Source: HK1 sp965202735
GTDB lineage: Bacteria; Pseudomonadota; Gammaproteobacteria; HK1
Direction of reading: 5' to 3'
Length of the DNA stretch: 64,000 nt
Assembly (NCBI GenBank): GCA_965202735.1
Contig: OZ241844.1
Location: 1,488,001 to 1,552,000, forward strand
In this document: in pieces, positions 1-8,825 of the stretch
Layout of the letters: every line of letters starts with the position of its first letter
Position numbering within the stretch: the stretch's first letter is position 1
Program-made: the position numbers and the translations under genes
Notes under the pieces: model-generated
What the model was told of the DNA's origin: nothing
Databases searched by the model: none
What the model saw: only the letters and a program-made list of their open reading frames with translations

Positions 1-362
1 AACACGACCCCGACCAGGGCGGCGATCACCCCCGCGATCAGAAAGCTCAGGACGGGGGGAATTTCGGGAACGCGGAGCACCAGGTTGTAGCAGGAGTACG
101 CGCCCACCGCCATGAACCCCCCGGTGCCGAGCGAGATCTGGCCGGCGTAGCCGGTGAGGAGGTTCAGCCCCAGCGCGGCCAGCCCGAACACGAGGAGCTG
201 GGTCAGGATCGGCCCCATCAGGTACTGCGAGCCGGTGAGCGGGGGAACGATGAACGCGAACGCCACCAGCCCGAGCACGAACCAGTAGTCCTGGCGGATG
301 GTGAAGATCGCCTGGTCGCTGGCGTAGGTGGTCTTGAACTGGCCTGCTTCGCGGTAGAGCAT
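1..362 (-). CDS. livM: Branched-chain amino acid ABC permease LivM (N-terminal part)
   Basis: Only the first 120 codons lie in the window; the gene runs off the left edge. My translation of the minus strand from ATG at 362 begins MLYREAGQFKTTYASDQ and reaches hydrophobic segments typical of LivM. One contains LGLNLLTGYAGQISLGTGGF, the signature stretch of this permease family. It would form the inner-membrane channel with LivH, which ends about 85 bp upstream. It is the last visible gene of a minus-strand series: acyl-CoA synthetase, LivG-like ATPase, LivH, LivM. The transported substrate is inferred from the family only and could be another hydrophobic compound. Confidence 0.88.
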   Translation of the reverse strand, partial: MLYREAGQFKTTYASDQAIFTIRQDYWFVLGLVAFAFIVPPLTGSQYLMGPILTQLLVFGLAALGLNLLTGYAGQISLGTGGFMAVGAYSCYNLVLRVPEIPPVLSFLIAGVIAALVGVV

Positions 363-449
363 CTCGTCTCTCTCGTCCCTGGTTTCCCGCTGCGCGCGTC
401 CCGACCCGCGAGCTGGCCGCGCCGGGCCGCGCGCGGCGCCTGCGGGGCG

Positions 450-1664
450 TCACACCCGCTCGATGATCCTCTCTCCGAACAGCCCCTGCGGCCAGACCAG
501 CAGGAACAGCGTCCCCAGCATGTACGGGCTCCAGTTCTCGGTCCCTCCCCCGAAGAACGGGATCCCGACGTAGACCTCGAAGAGCTTCTCCGTGGACCCG
601 ACGATGAGCCCGCCGACGATCGCGCCGGGGATGGAGGTGAACCCGCCGATCAGGATCACCGGCAGCGCCTTGAACGCGAGCAGCGAGATCGAGAACTGCA
701 CCCCCAGCTTCGACCCCCACATCAGCCCCGCGAACAGGGCGACGATGGCCGAGGCGGCCCACACCACGGCCCAGATGTTCTTGAGCGGAATGCCCACCGA
801 GAGCGCGGCCTGGTGGTCGTCGGCGACCGCCCGCAGACCCCGTCCCACCCGGGTCTTGTTGAAGAACCACGCGAGCGCGGCCACCATGATCGCCGCCGTC
901 ACCGCTGCGGCCACGTCGAAGGTGCTGACGAAGAGGCCGAGGCTGTCCACGAGCCACTCGATCGGCACGTCGGGGATGCCGATGTCGAGCGGATGCACGT
1001 CGGCGTCCCACACCCCCTGCGCCACCCCCTCGATGACGAAGTTCAGTCCGATCGCGGCCATGAACAGGATGATCGGCTCCTGGTTCAAGAGCGGGCGGAG
1101 CACGATCCGCTCGATGGCGATGGCCATCATGATCATCACCAGCAGGGTGACCGCGAGGGCGCGCCACAGCATCGCCTCGTCGAGGAAGAAGCACACCACC
1201 GCGAGACCGAGCAGGATCCCCGCCGCCCAGTGCGGGGTGCGGGCGCCGACGGTGAGCATCAGGAAGGTGAGCTGGACGATGAACACCGCCCGCCACATGG
1301 TCTGGCCGCCGTCGAACACGATGGGCAGGAGCACGACCGCGATCGCCGCGAGCACCACCGGGGTGCGTCCGTACCGGACCGGCTCGTCGAGCACGCCGGT
1401 GAACCGGCGCAATCCGAAGATCACCGCGGCGAGCCCCGCGAACACCACCGCGAGCCAGCCCGTCCAGCTCCAGAAGTCCGGTCCGACCTCCAGCATCAGC
1501 ACGAAGGTCAGCGCCGCGAACAGCACGAAGGCGCCCTGCGCGAAGTTGAAGATCTGGGACGCCTTGAAGATCAGCACGAGCCCCAGGGCGACCAGCGAGT
1601 ACATGATGCCGGTCAGCAGCCCTCCGACCAGCACCTCCAGGAAAAACAGCAGCTCTTCGACCAT
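450..1664 (-). CDS. livH: Branched-chain amino acid ABC permease LivH
   Basis: A 404-residue integral membrane protein of the LivH family. It has the N-terminal motif YSLVALGLVLIFKASQIFNF, then a long multi-helix region, the EAA-like stretch GRGLRAVADDHQAALSVGIP, and the C-terminal GGFTSIPGAIVGG helix. At 404 residues it is about 100 longer than a typical LivH. The extra length is a hydrophobic insert at roughly residues 60-180, before the conserved ERIVLRPLL segment. It should pair with LivM and is encoded just downstream of the LivG-like ATPase (41 bp gap). An acyl-CoA synthetase in the same operon suggests the imported ligand may be a fatty or aromatic acid rather than an amino acid; that is inference. 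Confidence 0.9.
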   Translation of the reverse strand: MVEELLFFLEVLVGGLLTGIMYSLVALGLVLIFKASQIFNFAQGAFVLFAALTFVLMLEVGPDFWSWTGWLAVVFAGLAAVIFGLRRFTGVLDEPVRYGRTPVVLAAIAVVLLPIVFDGGQTMWRAVFIVQLTFLMLTVGARTPHWAAGILLGLAVVCFFLDEAMLWRALAVTLLVMIMMAIAIERIVLRPLLNQEPIILFMAAIGLNFVIEGVAQGVWDADVHPLDIGIPDVPIEWLVDSLGLFVSTFDVAAAVTAAIMVAALAWFFNKTRVGRGLRAVADDHQAALSVGIPLKNIWAVVWAASAIVALFAGLMWGSKLGVQFSISLLAFKALPVILIGGFTSIPGAIVGGLIVGSTEKLFEVYVGIPFFGGGTENWSPYMLGTLFLLVWPQGLFGERIIERV

Positions 1665-1704
1665 GTGCGTATCCGCCCGGTTCTTCGCCGCCCGTGCCCG
1701 GCGC

Positions 1705-2880
1705 TCATCCCTGTCCGAGGTAGGCCCGGATCACGACGGGGTCGTTGCGCACCTCGTCCGGGGTCCCTTCGGCGATCTTCACGCCGTGGTCGAGCACCAC
1801 CACGTGGTTCGAGATGTCCATGACCACGCTCATGTCGTGCTCGATCAGCACCACCGTGGTCCCGAACTGGTCGTTCACGTCGAGGACGAAGCGGGCCATG
1901 TCCTCCTTCTCCTCGAGGTTCATGCCCGCCATCGGCTCGTCGAGGAGCAGGACCTTCGGCTCCATCGCCAGGGCCCGCGCGAGCTCCACGCGCTTCTGGA
2001 GCCCGTAGGGAAGCCGGCCGACGGGAGTCCGGCGGATCGCCTGGATCTCGAGGAAGTCGATGATGCGCTCGACGAACTCCCGGTGCCTGATCTCCTCGGC
2101 CTGCGCGGGCCCCCAGTACAGGGCGTCGGTCACGACGTTGTACTTCATCTTGAGCAGCCGGCCGGTCATGATGTTGTCGAGCGTGCTCATGCCCCGGAAG
2201 AGCGCGATGTTCTGGAACGTCCGGGCGAAGCCGAGCCGCGCGACCTCGAAGGTCTTGAGGTGGGTCCGGTCCTGGCCCTCGAACAGGATGCGGCCGCTGG
2301 TCGGACGGTAGAACCCGCTGACCACGTTGAGCATGGAGGTCTTGCCGGCGCCGTTCGGCCCGATGATCGAGAACACCTCCCCCGGATGCACCGAGAAGCC
2401 GACGTTCTCGAGCGCGGTGACGCCGCCGAACCGGAGCAGGATGTCCTCCACCTTCAGGAACGACTCCGCCGATGCCGAGCCGGTGGTCTGGTGGCGCCGG
2501 CGCATGTCGGCGAGGGCGAGCACCGCGGCGTCGCGCGATTCGAACAGGTTGGCGCGGAACTGCTCGCTCTGCGCGTGCGAGCGGATCGACTCGCGGAGAC
2601 CGGCGTTCACGCCGAACCGCGCGGACCCGAGCCCGTAGCTGATGTTCGCCCGCTTGCCGCGCTCGGCGAACGCGGCCCACGCCTCCGGCGCGATCGCGCA
2701 GCCCTCGTAGTTGACGAGGAAGTACCAGCGCGACCCGGACTCGCCGACCCTGGCGTCGACCACGTCGTAGAACGCCTCGACCTCCGCGGCGCCGCGGAAC
2801 GTCATGCCCGAGAAGTCGACCTCCATGATCTCCCGGTCGTCGTGGAAGGTGATGCGCTCCGCGATCGGCCGCTCACTCAT
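1705..2880 (-). CDS. LivG-type ABC ATPase with an extra N-terminal domain
   Basis: A 391-residue protein with two parts. Residues from about 135 onward are a LivG-family nucleotide-binding domain. Walker A is GPNGAGKTS, the signature is the degenerate LPYGLQKRVELARAL, and Walker B is VLLLDEPMAG. The H-loop is in IEHDMSVVM, and the C-terminus ends in the usual YLGQG. The first ~130 residues are not part of an ABC ATPase. This soluble domain starts MSERPIAERITFHDDREIM and includes a WYFLVNYEGCAIAPEAW strand region that loosely recalls STAS or SpoIIAA-like folds. Ordinary LivG proteins are about 250-290 residues. The gene lies between the acyl-CoA synthetase (68 bp gap) and livH. The extra domain may sense or tether the substrate; its function is unknown. 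Confidence 0.88.
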   Translation of the reverse strand: MSERPIAERITFHDDREIMEVDFSGMTFRGAAEVEAFYDVVDARVGESGSRWYFLVNYEGCAIAPEAWAAFAERGKRANISYGLGSARFGVNAGLRESIRSHAQSEQFRANLFESRDAAVLALADMRRRHQTTGSASAESFLKVEDILLRFGGVTALENVGFSVHPGEVFSIIGPNGAGKTSMLNVVSGFYRPTSGRILFEGQDRTHLKTFEVARLGFARTFQNIALFRGMSTLDNIMTGRLLKMKYNVVTDALYWGPAQAEEIRHREFVERIIDFLEIQAIRRTPVGRLPYGLQKRVELARALAMEPKVLLLDEPMAGMNLEEKEDMARFVLDVNDQFGTTVVLIEHDMSVVMDISNHVVVLDHGVKIAEGTPDEVRNDPVVIRAYLGQG

Positions 2881-2948
2881 CGAGGCGCCCCCCGGTCATG
2901 CCGCCGATCGGCCATCGGGTGGGACATCGGACCGGTCATCGGGCGGCG

Positions 2949-4937
2949 TCAGCCGGCCCCGGCCATCGCGCCGGGGAGCACCCCGGGGAACACCGGGACG
3001 TCGTCGATGTTCAGGTCGGCGCTGATCCTGCCGCGGCGCCCGTCCTCGAACACCACATCGGTGTCGATGTGGCACGTTTCGGCGTCGGAGTAGAGGGCGT
3101 CGACGAGAGGCGCATAGCGCTCGGCGACGATGCCGCGGCGCACCTTCCGGGTGCGGGTGAGCTCCCCGTCGTCGGCGTCGAGCTCCTTGTGGAGCACGAG
3201 GAACCGCCTGATCTGGGACGACGCGAGCTGCGCGTCGCCGGCCAGGTCCTCGTTCACCCGCGCGATGCAGTCCCTGACCATCGCGTACACCTGCGGATGC
3301 GCGGCGAGCTCCTGGTAGCTCGCGTAGGCGATGTTGTTGCGCTCGGCCCAGTTGCTCACCGCGTCGAGGTCGATGTTGACGAACGCGGCGGCGTAGTCGC
3401 GCTCGTGGCCGAACGTGACCGCCTCGGCGATCTGGGGGAAGAACTTCAGCTTGTTCTCGAGGTACTTCGGCGCGAACATCGCCCCGTCGTTGAGCTTCCC
3501 GACATCCTTGGCGCGGTCGATGATGCGCAGGTGGCCGTCCGCGTCCAGCAGCCCGGCGTCGCCGGTACGCACCCAGCCGTCCCCGGTCTTCGTCTCCCGG
3601 GTCGCCTCCTCGTTCCGGTAGTAGCTCCGGAACACGCCCGGGCTCCGGTAGAGGACCTCGCCGTTGTCGGCGATCTTCAGCTCCACCTGCGGGGCGGCCG
3701 GCCCGACGGTGTCGGCGCGCACGTCGTCGTCGGGCTGGATGGTGACGAAGACCGCCGCCTCGGTCTGTCCGTAGAGCTGCTTGATGTTGATGCCGAGCGA
3801 GCGGTAGAAGTCGAAGATCTCGCCGCCGATCGCCTCGCCGGCGGTGTACGCGAGCCGGATGCGGGAGAAGCCGAGGGTATTCTTCAGCGGCCCGTAGACC
3901 AGCAGGCTCCCGAGCCGGTACATGCACCGGTCCCCGAACGACACCGGCTTCCCCTCGAGGATCCCGACCCCCACCCGCTTCGCGAGCTTCATGAACCAGT
4001 GGTACATCTTCCGCTTGACGAGGCTCGCGTCCTCGATGCGGATGCTCACGGTGGTGAGCAGGCTCTCGAAGACCGCGGGGGGCGCGAAGTAGTAGGTCGG
4101 CCCGATCTCCTTCAGGTCCTGCATCACCGTCTCGGCGCTCTCCGGGCAGTTCACGCAGAACCCCGCCACGTAGCTCTGCCCGAAGGAGAAGATGTGGTCG
4201 CCCACCCAGGCCATCGGCAGGTACGCGAGCACCTCGTCGTCGGCCCCGAGCCTGTCGAACTCCACCGAGTTGCGCGCGGTGATCAGTACGTTGTCATGGG
4301 TGAGGACCACCCCTTTCGGGTTGCCCGTGGTACCGGAGGTATAGAGGATGACCGCGGTGTCGGAGCCGGCGCCCCGGGCGACCTGCTCGTCGTAATGGGC
4401 GGGACTGGCGGCGGCGAACTCCTTCCCCCGCTCCTGGACCGACGTGCAGGAGTGCAGGAAGGGCTGGTCGTAGTGGCGCATGCCCCGCGGGTCGTCGTAG
4501 AGGATGACATCGAGCGAAGGGCACTGGTCCTTGAGCTCCAGGAGCTTGTCGACCTGCTCCTGGTCCTCCGCGATCGCGAACCGGGCGCCCGCGTGATCGA
4601 CGACGAACTGGAGCTCCTTCGCCACCGAGTCCTGGTACATCGGAACCGGCACGCCGCCGAGCGCCTGCGCCGCGCACATCGCGCCGTAGAGACGCGGGCG
4701 ATTGCGTCCGACGATGGCGAGCCGGTCGCCCCGCTCGAAGCCGAGCGCCGCGAGTCCGCAGGCGAGCCCTTCGACCTCCGCCTTCAGCTCGCTCCACGTC
4801 CAGCTCTGCCAGATGCCGTATTCCTTCTCGCGCGCCGCGTGCCGGTTCGCGAACCGGCGGGCGTTGAGAGCGAGCAGCTTGGGAAACGTGTCGAGACCGG
4901 CCACGGCGTCCGTGCCTGCGTCTGCTGCTTCGGGCAT
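2949..4937 (-). CDS. Long-chain acyl-CoA synthetase (AMP-forming)
   Basis: A 662-residue adenylate-forming enzyme that activates a carboxylic acid to its CoA thioester. The ATP loop is ILYTSGTTGNPKGV, followed by the acyl-adenylate motif QLYGQTE and the hinge WVRTGDAG with DRAKDVGKLNDG. A basic C-terminal stretch, TRTRKVRR, probably holds the catalytic lysine. The ATG at 4937 is chosen because a strong GGAGGAG site lies 5-10 bases upstream and because homology starts there. The reading frame stays open further upstream through a repeat region but has no such signal. It is the first gene of the operon with the LivG/H/M-like importer, suggesting import coupled to CoA activation. The substrate is not determined by sequence. 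Confidence 0.92.
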   Translation of the reverse strand: MPEAADAGTDAVAGLDTFPKLLALNARRFANRHAAREKEYGIWQSWTWSELKAEVEGLACGLAALGFERGDRLAIVGRNRPRLYGAMCAAQALGGVPVPMYQDSVAKELQFVVDHAGARFAIAEDQEQVDKLLELKDQCPSLDVILYDDPRGMRHYDQPFLHSCTSVQERGKEFAAASPAHYDEQVARGAGSDTAVILYTSGTTGNPKGVVLTHDNVLITARNSVEFDRLGADDEVLAYLPMAWVGDHIFSFGQSYVAGFCVNCPESAETVMQDLKEIGPTYYFAPPAVFESLLTTVSIRIEDASLVKRKMYHWFMKLAKRVGVGILEGKPVSFGDRCMYRLGSLLVYGPLKNTLGFSRIRLAYTAGEAIGGEIFDFYRSLGINIKQLYGQTEAAVFVTIQPDDDVRADTVGPAAPQVELKIADNGEVLYRSPGVFRSYYRNEEATRETKTGDGWVRTGDAGLLDADGHLRIIDRAKDVGKLNDGAMFAPKYLENKLKFFPQIAEAVTFGHERDYAAAFVNIDLDAVSNWAERNNIAYASYQELAAHPQVYAMVRDCIARVNEDLAGDAQLASSQIRRFLVLHKELDADDGELTRTRKVRRGIVAERYAPLVDALYSDAETCHIDTDVVFEDGRRGRISADLNIDDVPVFPGVLPGAMAGAG

Positions 4938-5160
4938 CGTCTCCTCCCCTCCCCCGGGCACACCCCCGCCTTCGCTGCGGCATCGAAGACGGTGCGCCCT
5001 CCTCGCGCGCGCGGACTTTCGTGCGCGGCCCGCGAGCGCGATCCGCCGCCGCCCTCGTTGCGGGACGCTCCTGACGGGACGGCGGTCAATGATAATGCAT
5101 ACGATACGGCAGTAAAGCCGATGTCCGCGCTCGGGGGCCCGCCCGTGTTCGAATCGCCTC

Positions 5161-5430
5161 CAGAGCTCCCCGGAAGTCGTGACGAGTGGTTCATCAGACG
5201 CTCGAAACGGGCCTTCGATGCCGAAAGACCGCCGGCCACCGTAGGATATCCCGGTTGGGCGGCCGGGGGCCGCGACTTTCGAATGGTCCTGGAACCAGGG
5301 CTCTTCAGAAGTCGTGACGAACGGTTCATCAGGCCCTCGGTCCGGGCCTTCGATGCCGAAAGACCGCCCGTCACCATGCGATCTTCCGGTTGTGCGGCCT
5401 ATGACCGCGACTTTTGAATGGTCCTGGTCC
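5161..5430. repeat. Dispersed ~140-bp repeat family A, two tandem copies
   Basis: Two diverged head-to-tail copies start at about 5161 and 5306. Each contains GAAGTCGTGACGA, GGTTCATCAG, CCTTCGATGCCG and GCGACTTT in the same order. Three more tandem copies sit at 54420-54853, and one degenerate inverted copy near 46365-46500. The copies fill the gap between the acyl-CoA synthetase and the DUF169 gene. I see no convincing coding potential; both strands stay open only because of the GC content. Function is unknown. Confidence 0.85.
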
Positions 5431-5506
5431 TGAAACCGCCTCCCGATGAGTGGCCGCCCGGGGTCTGTATACTCCGGCCGCAATACCCCGGCGAAGAGGA
5501 ACCCCG

Positions 5507-6262
5507 ATGACCCCGGAACGCCGACAACGGGCGGAGAAGCTCACCGCCGCCCTGGAGCCGCGCCTGCCGCCCATCGCGGTCGCCTTCCGGGAGACCGTGC
5601 CGGACGGCGTCCCCGAGTTCGACCGCCCGGTCCCGGCCGGATGCGTGTTCTGGCAGGAGGCCGCGAAGCGCACGTTCGCCACCTCGGCGAAGCATCACGC
5701 CCTGTGCTCGATCGGCGTCCACACCATGAACCTGTCCGGGGCGCCGGCCTCGCAGCCCGAGGAGCTCCGGGCCGCGCTGCGGGCGATGGCGGGGCTCGAC
5801 TACGTGCGCGAGGAGGAGGCCGCCGCCATCCCCGTCCTGCCGCGCGAGGTCGGGAACGCCATCTACGGCCCGCTCGCCGACTTCCCGACCGAGCCCGATG
5901 TCGTCCTGCTGTTTGCCGATGCCCGGCAGGGGCTGGTGCTGAGCGAGGCGCTCGGACGGGTCGACGGCGGGGTCCCGCCGGCGATGGGGCGCCCGGCCTG
6001 CGCGGCCCTTCCTCAGGCGCTCAACCGCGGGGCCGCCGCCATGAGCCTGGGCTGCTGCGGCGCGAGGGCCTATCTCGACGCGATGTCCGACGACGTGGCG
6101 ATATGGGCGCTGCCCGGCCACCGGCTCGATCGGTACTGCGAGCAGATCACCGCGTTCGCGAACGCCAACCGGACCCTGGCGATGTTCCACGGGCGCCGGA
6201 GGGAGGACGTCGAAGCGGGGATGCGGCCGACCGTGCGGGAATCCCTGCAACGGCTCGGGTGA
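5507..6262 (+). CDS. DUF169 family protein
   Basis: A 251-residue soluble protein resembling the DUF169 family, whose biochemical role is not established. Conserved-looking features are PIAVAF near the N-terminus, the cysteine segments AGCVFW and ALCSIG, and the late motif SLGCCGARAY, which suggest a metal or cofactor site. The ATG at 5507 is preceded by AGAGGA six bases upstream. It stands alone, about 170 bp upstream of the TRAP transporter genes on the same strand, so co-expression is possible but unproven. No signal peptide or membrane helix is visible. Confidence 0.75.
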   Translation: MTPERRQRAEKLTAALEPRLPPIAVAFRETVPDGVPEFDRPVPAGCVFWQEAAKRTFATSAKHHALCSIGVHTMNLSGAPASQPEELRAALRAMAGLDYVREEEAAAIPVLPREVGNAIYGPLADFPTEPDVVLLFADARQGLVLSEALGRVDGGVPPAMGRPACAALPQALNRGAAAMSLGCCGARAYLDAMSDDVAIWALPGHRLDRYCEQITAFANANRTLAMFHGRRREDVEAGMRPTVRESLQRLG

Positions 6263-6429
6263 TGCGGCGGGGAGGCGCGGAACTCGCTCCGTGGGCGACG
6301 AGGAGGGCCGGAACCGTGTCCCCGGACGGCCGGCCGTCCCCCTGAACCCGCGGACGATGAGCCCGCGGACGGCCCCCGGACGCGAGCCGCACGCGGCTCG
6401 GCTCCGCTGACCGCAAGCGCCGCCGCGCC

Positions 6430-6936
6430 ATGCCGGGCTTCATCAGGGTCTACGTGCGCCGGGTGGAGGCGGTCAACCGCCGGGTCGGCCGCTTCGCGAT
6501 GTACCTCGTCTTCGCGATGGCGGCCATCCTGCTCTGGTCGTCGGTCTCCAAGACCTTCTTCCTCCCGTCCCTGTGGACGCTCGAGATGGCGCAGTTCACG
6601 ATGGTCGCCTACTACCTGCTGGGCGGCGCCTACTCCATGCAGCTCGACAGCCACGTGCGCATGGACCTCCTCTACGGCGCGTGGTCGCCGCGCACCCGCA
6701 CCTGGGTGGACGCGTTCACCATCGTGTTCCTGCTCGCCTACCTGGCGCTGCTGCTCTACGGCGGCTTCTCCAGCACGCACTACGCGCTGGAGTACGGCGA
6801 GCGCAGCTACTCCTCGTGGCGCCCGTACATGGCGCCGATCAAGGTCGTGGCCTGCATCGGCATCCTCCTGATGCTGCTCCAGGCGTTCGCGGTGCTGTTC
6901 AGGGACATCGCGAAGCTCCGGGGGGAGGCGCTGTAG
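6430..6936 (+). CDS. dctQ: TRAP transporter small permease (DctQ)
   Basis: A 168-residue protein with four hydrophobic segments typical of the DctQ subunit. This inner-membrane partner lets the large permease work with its binding protein. The motif AQFTMVAYYLLGGAYSMQ and the helix-end HVRMDLLYG match the family. Its stop codon is directly followed by the ATG of dctM, so the two genes are translationally linked. Together with dctM and dctP it forms a sodium-driven, binding-protein-dependent importer, usually for carboxylates. Other upstream in-frame starts are absent, so ATG 6430 is the natural start. Confidence 0.9.
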   Translation: MPGFIRVYVRRVEAVNRRVGRFAMYLVFAMAAILLWSSVSKTFFLPSLWTLEMAQFTMVAYYLLGGAYSMQLDSHVRMDLLYGAWSPRTRTWVDAFTIVFLLAYLALLLYGGFSSTHYALEYGERSYSSWRPYMAPIKVVACIGILLMLLQAFAVLFRDIAKLRGEAL

Positions 6937-8259
6937 ATGGGCCACGAGATGATCGCGCTGCTGATGTTCACCTCGATGATGGTGATGCTCATCACGGGGC
7001 AGCGCGTGTTCGCCGCCATCGGCGCGGTGGCGGCCATTTCGGCGCTGCTGCTCTGGGGCGAGGGCGGGAGCGAGATGGCGTTCTCGGCCGCGATGAAGCT
7101 GATGAAGTGGTATCCGCTCCTCACCCTGCCGATGTTCATCTACATGGGCTTCATGCTCTCGGAGTCCGGGATCGCGGACGACCTCTACCGGATGTTCCAC
7201 GTCTGGTTCGGGCCGGTGCGGGGCGGGCTCGCCATCGGCACCATCGGCCTCATGGTGGTGGTCTCCGCCATGAACGGGCTGAGCGTCGCGGGCATGGCCA
7301 TCGGGGCGACCATCGCGCTGCCCGAGCTGCTGCGGCGCAACTACGACCGGATCATGGTCACCGGCGTCGTCCAGGCCGGCAGCTCGCTCGGGATCCTGGT
7401 GCCGCCGAGCGTGGTGCTCGTCCTCTACGGCATGATCGCCCGCCAGCCGGTCGGCCAGCTCTGGCTCGCGGGGGTGTTTCCGGGCCTGATGATGGCGGGC
7501 CTGTTCATCCTCTACATCGCGGTCCGCTGCCGGCTCCAGCCGCACCTCGGTCCGGCGCTCCCGGCCGGAGAGCGCCGGCTGCCGTTCGTCGAGAAGCTCT
7601 CCCTGCTGCGGGCCGGCATCCTGCCCTTCCTCATCTTCTTCCTCATGACCGGCCTGTTCCTGCTGGGCTACACGAGCCTCGTCGAGAGCTCGGCGGTGGG
7701 CGCGGTCTCCGCGACCCTCGCCGCCCTGGCGCGCGGCCGGCTCACCCGCAGGGTGATGGAGGAGACGGTGCGCAAGACGCTCGGGGTGAGCTGCATGTTC
7801 ATGTGGATCATTCTCGCCGCGCTCTGCTTCGGCGCGGTGTTCGACGGGCTCGGGGCGGTGCGGGCGATCGAGGGCTTCTTCCTGGAGCGGCTCGGCCTCG
7901 GTCCCTGGGAGGTGCTGATCCTGATGCAGCTCTCGTTCCTGCTGATGGGCACCTTCCTCGACGACACCGCGATGCTGGTGATCGTCGCCCCGCTCTACGT
8001 GCCGCTCGTCAAGGTCCTCGGCTTCGACCTCGTCTGGTACGGCGTGCTCTACACCATCACCTGCCAGATCGCGTACATGACGCCGCCGTTCGGCTACAAC
8101 CTGTTCCTGATGCGGGCGATGGCGCCGCCCGAGATCGGCCTCGGCGACATCTACCGCTCGATCATCCCCTTCGTGCTGGTGATGGTCCTGGCGCTGGCGC
8201 TCGTGATGATCTTCCCCGGGCTCGCGCTGTGGCTGCCGGAGCAGCACTACGGGAGGTGA
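6937..8259 (+). CDS. dctM: TRAP transporter large permease (DctM)
   Basis: A 440-residue, 12-helix membrane protein of the DctM family that carries out substrate translocation. Family landmarks are MNGLSVAGMAIGATIALPEL, GSSLGILVPPSVVLVLYG and the C-terminal MTPPFGYNLFLMR. The ATG abuts the dctQ stop. Downstream, a 566-bp gap with a 23-bp tandem repeat separates it from dctP. That is unusual because the binding protein is commonly closely linked; it may have its own promoter or be set to a different level. The imported acid cannot be deduced. Confidence 0.92.
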   Translation: MGHEMIALLMFTSMMVMLITGQRVFAAIGAVAAISALLLWGEGGSEMAFSAAMKLMKWYPLLTLPMFIYMGFMLSESGIADDLYRMFHVWFGPVRGGLAIGTIGLMVVVSAMNGLSVAGMAIGATIALPELLRRNYDRIMVTGVVQAGSSLGILVPPSVVLVLYGMIARQPVGQLWLAGVFPGLMMAGLFILYIAVRCRLQPHLGPALPAGERRLPFVEKLSLLRAGILPFLIFFLMTGLFLLGYTSLVESSAVGAVSATLAALARGRLTRRVMEETVRKTLGVSCMFMWIILAALCFGAVFDGLGAVRAIEGFFLERLGLGPWEVLILMQLSFLLMGTFLDDTAMLVIVAPLYVPLVKVLGFDLVWYGVLYTITCQIAYMTPPFGYNLFLMRAMAPPEIGLGDIYRSIIPFVLVMVLALALVMIFPGLALWLPEQHYGR

Positions 8260-8307
8260 GAGCGGCGACACGGGACCGATTGGCGCCGCCGCCGCGAGGC
8301 GGCCGGT

Positions 8308-8557
8308 GCCGCCCGGCCCGACGATCCGGCGCCGCCCGGCCCGACGATCCGGCGCTGCCCGGCCCGACGGGCCGGCGCCGCCCGGCCCGACGATCCGGCG
8401 TGCCCGGCCCGACGATCCGGCGCCGCCCGGCCCGACGATCCGGCGCCGCCCGGCCCGACGATCCGGCGCCGCCCGGCCCGACGATCCGGCGCTGCCCGGC
8501 CCGACGATCCGGCGCTGCCCGGCCCGACGGTCCGACGTGCCCGGCCCCACGGGCCGG
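8308..8557. repeat. 23-bp minisatellite, about 11 units
   Basis: Tandem units of the form GCCGCCCGGCCCGACGATCC plus GGC start at 8308, 8331, 8354, 8377, 8400, 8422, 8445, 8468, 8491, 8514 and 8537; one unit is 22 bp. Variants replace GATC by GGGC. Since 23 is not a multiple of three, all frames are read in turn and the array is unlikely to code. It lies between dctM and dctP and could separate or modulate their expression. Confidence 0.93.
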
Positions 8558-8825
8558 AGCGGGCCGATGCCGGTTCCCGGCTGCCTGATGATCGATGTAC
8601 GGGCCGGGGCTACCATTGACCACTGTCGGGCCTGTCCCTGACCAGTCGACCGGCACGGGCGACCGGGAACACCGCCGAGCCGGTCCGTGGGGCCCGCTCG
8701 GCCAGGCGCGGGCGGCGGCGCATGAAGCCCGCCCGTCTCGCGCCTCCGCGGCCGGAGCGCGCGCGGGCCAGGACCTGATGCCCGGCGTCACCGGTGATTC
8801 CACGACCGAGAAGGAGATCCGAACC

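Noticed and set aside
592..3093. Very long plus-strand open frame over the Liv genes
   Set aside because: It is the opposite-strand shadow of clear livH and ATPase genes in GC-rich DNA; its translation is low-complexity with no domain.
2949..5483. 844-residue version of the acyl-CoA synthetase
   Set aside because: The extra N-terminus is translated from repeat family A; a strong ribosome site marks ATG 4937.
8308..8557. Possible CRISPR or coding repeat
   Set aside because: The units are directly joined with no spacers, and 23-bp periodicity breaks every reading frame.
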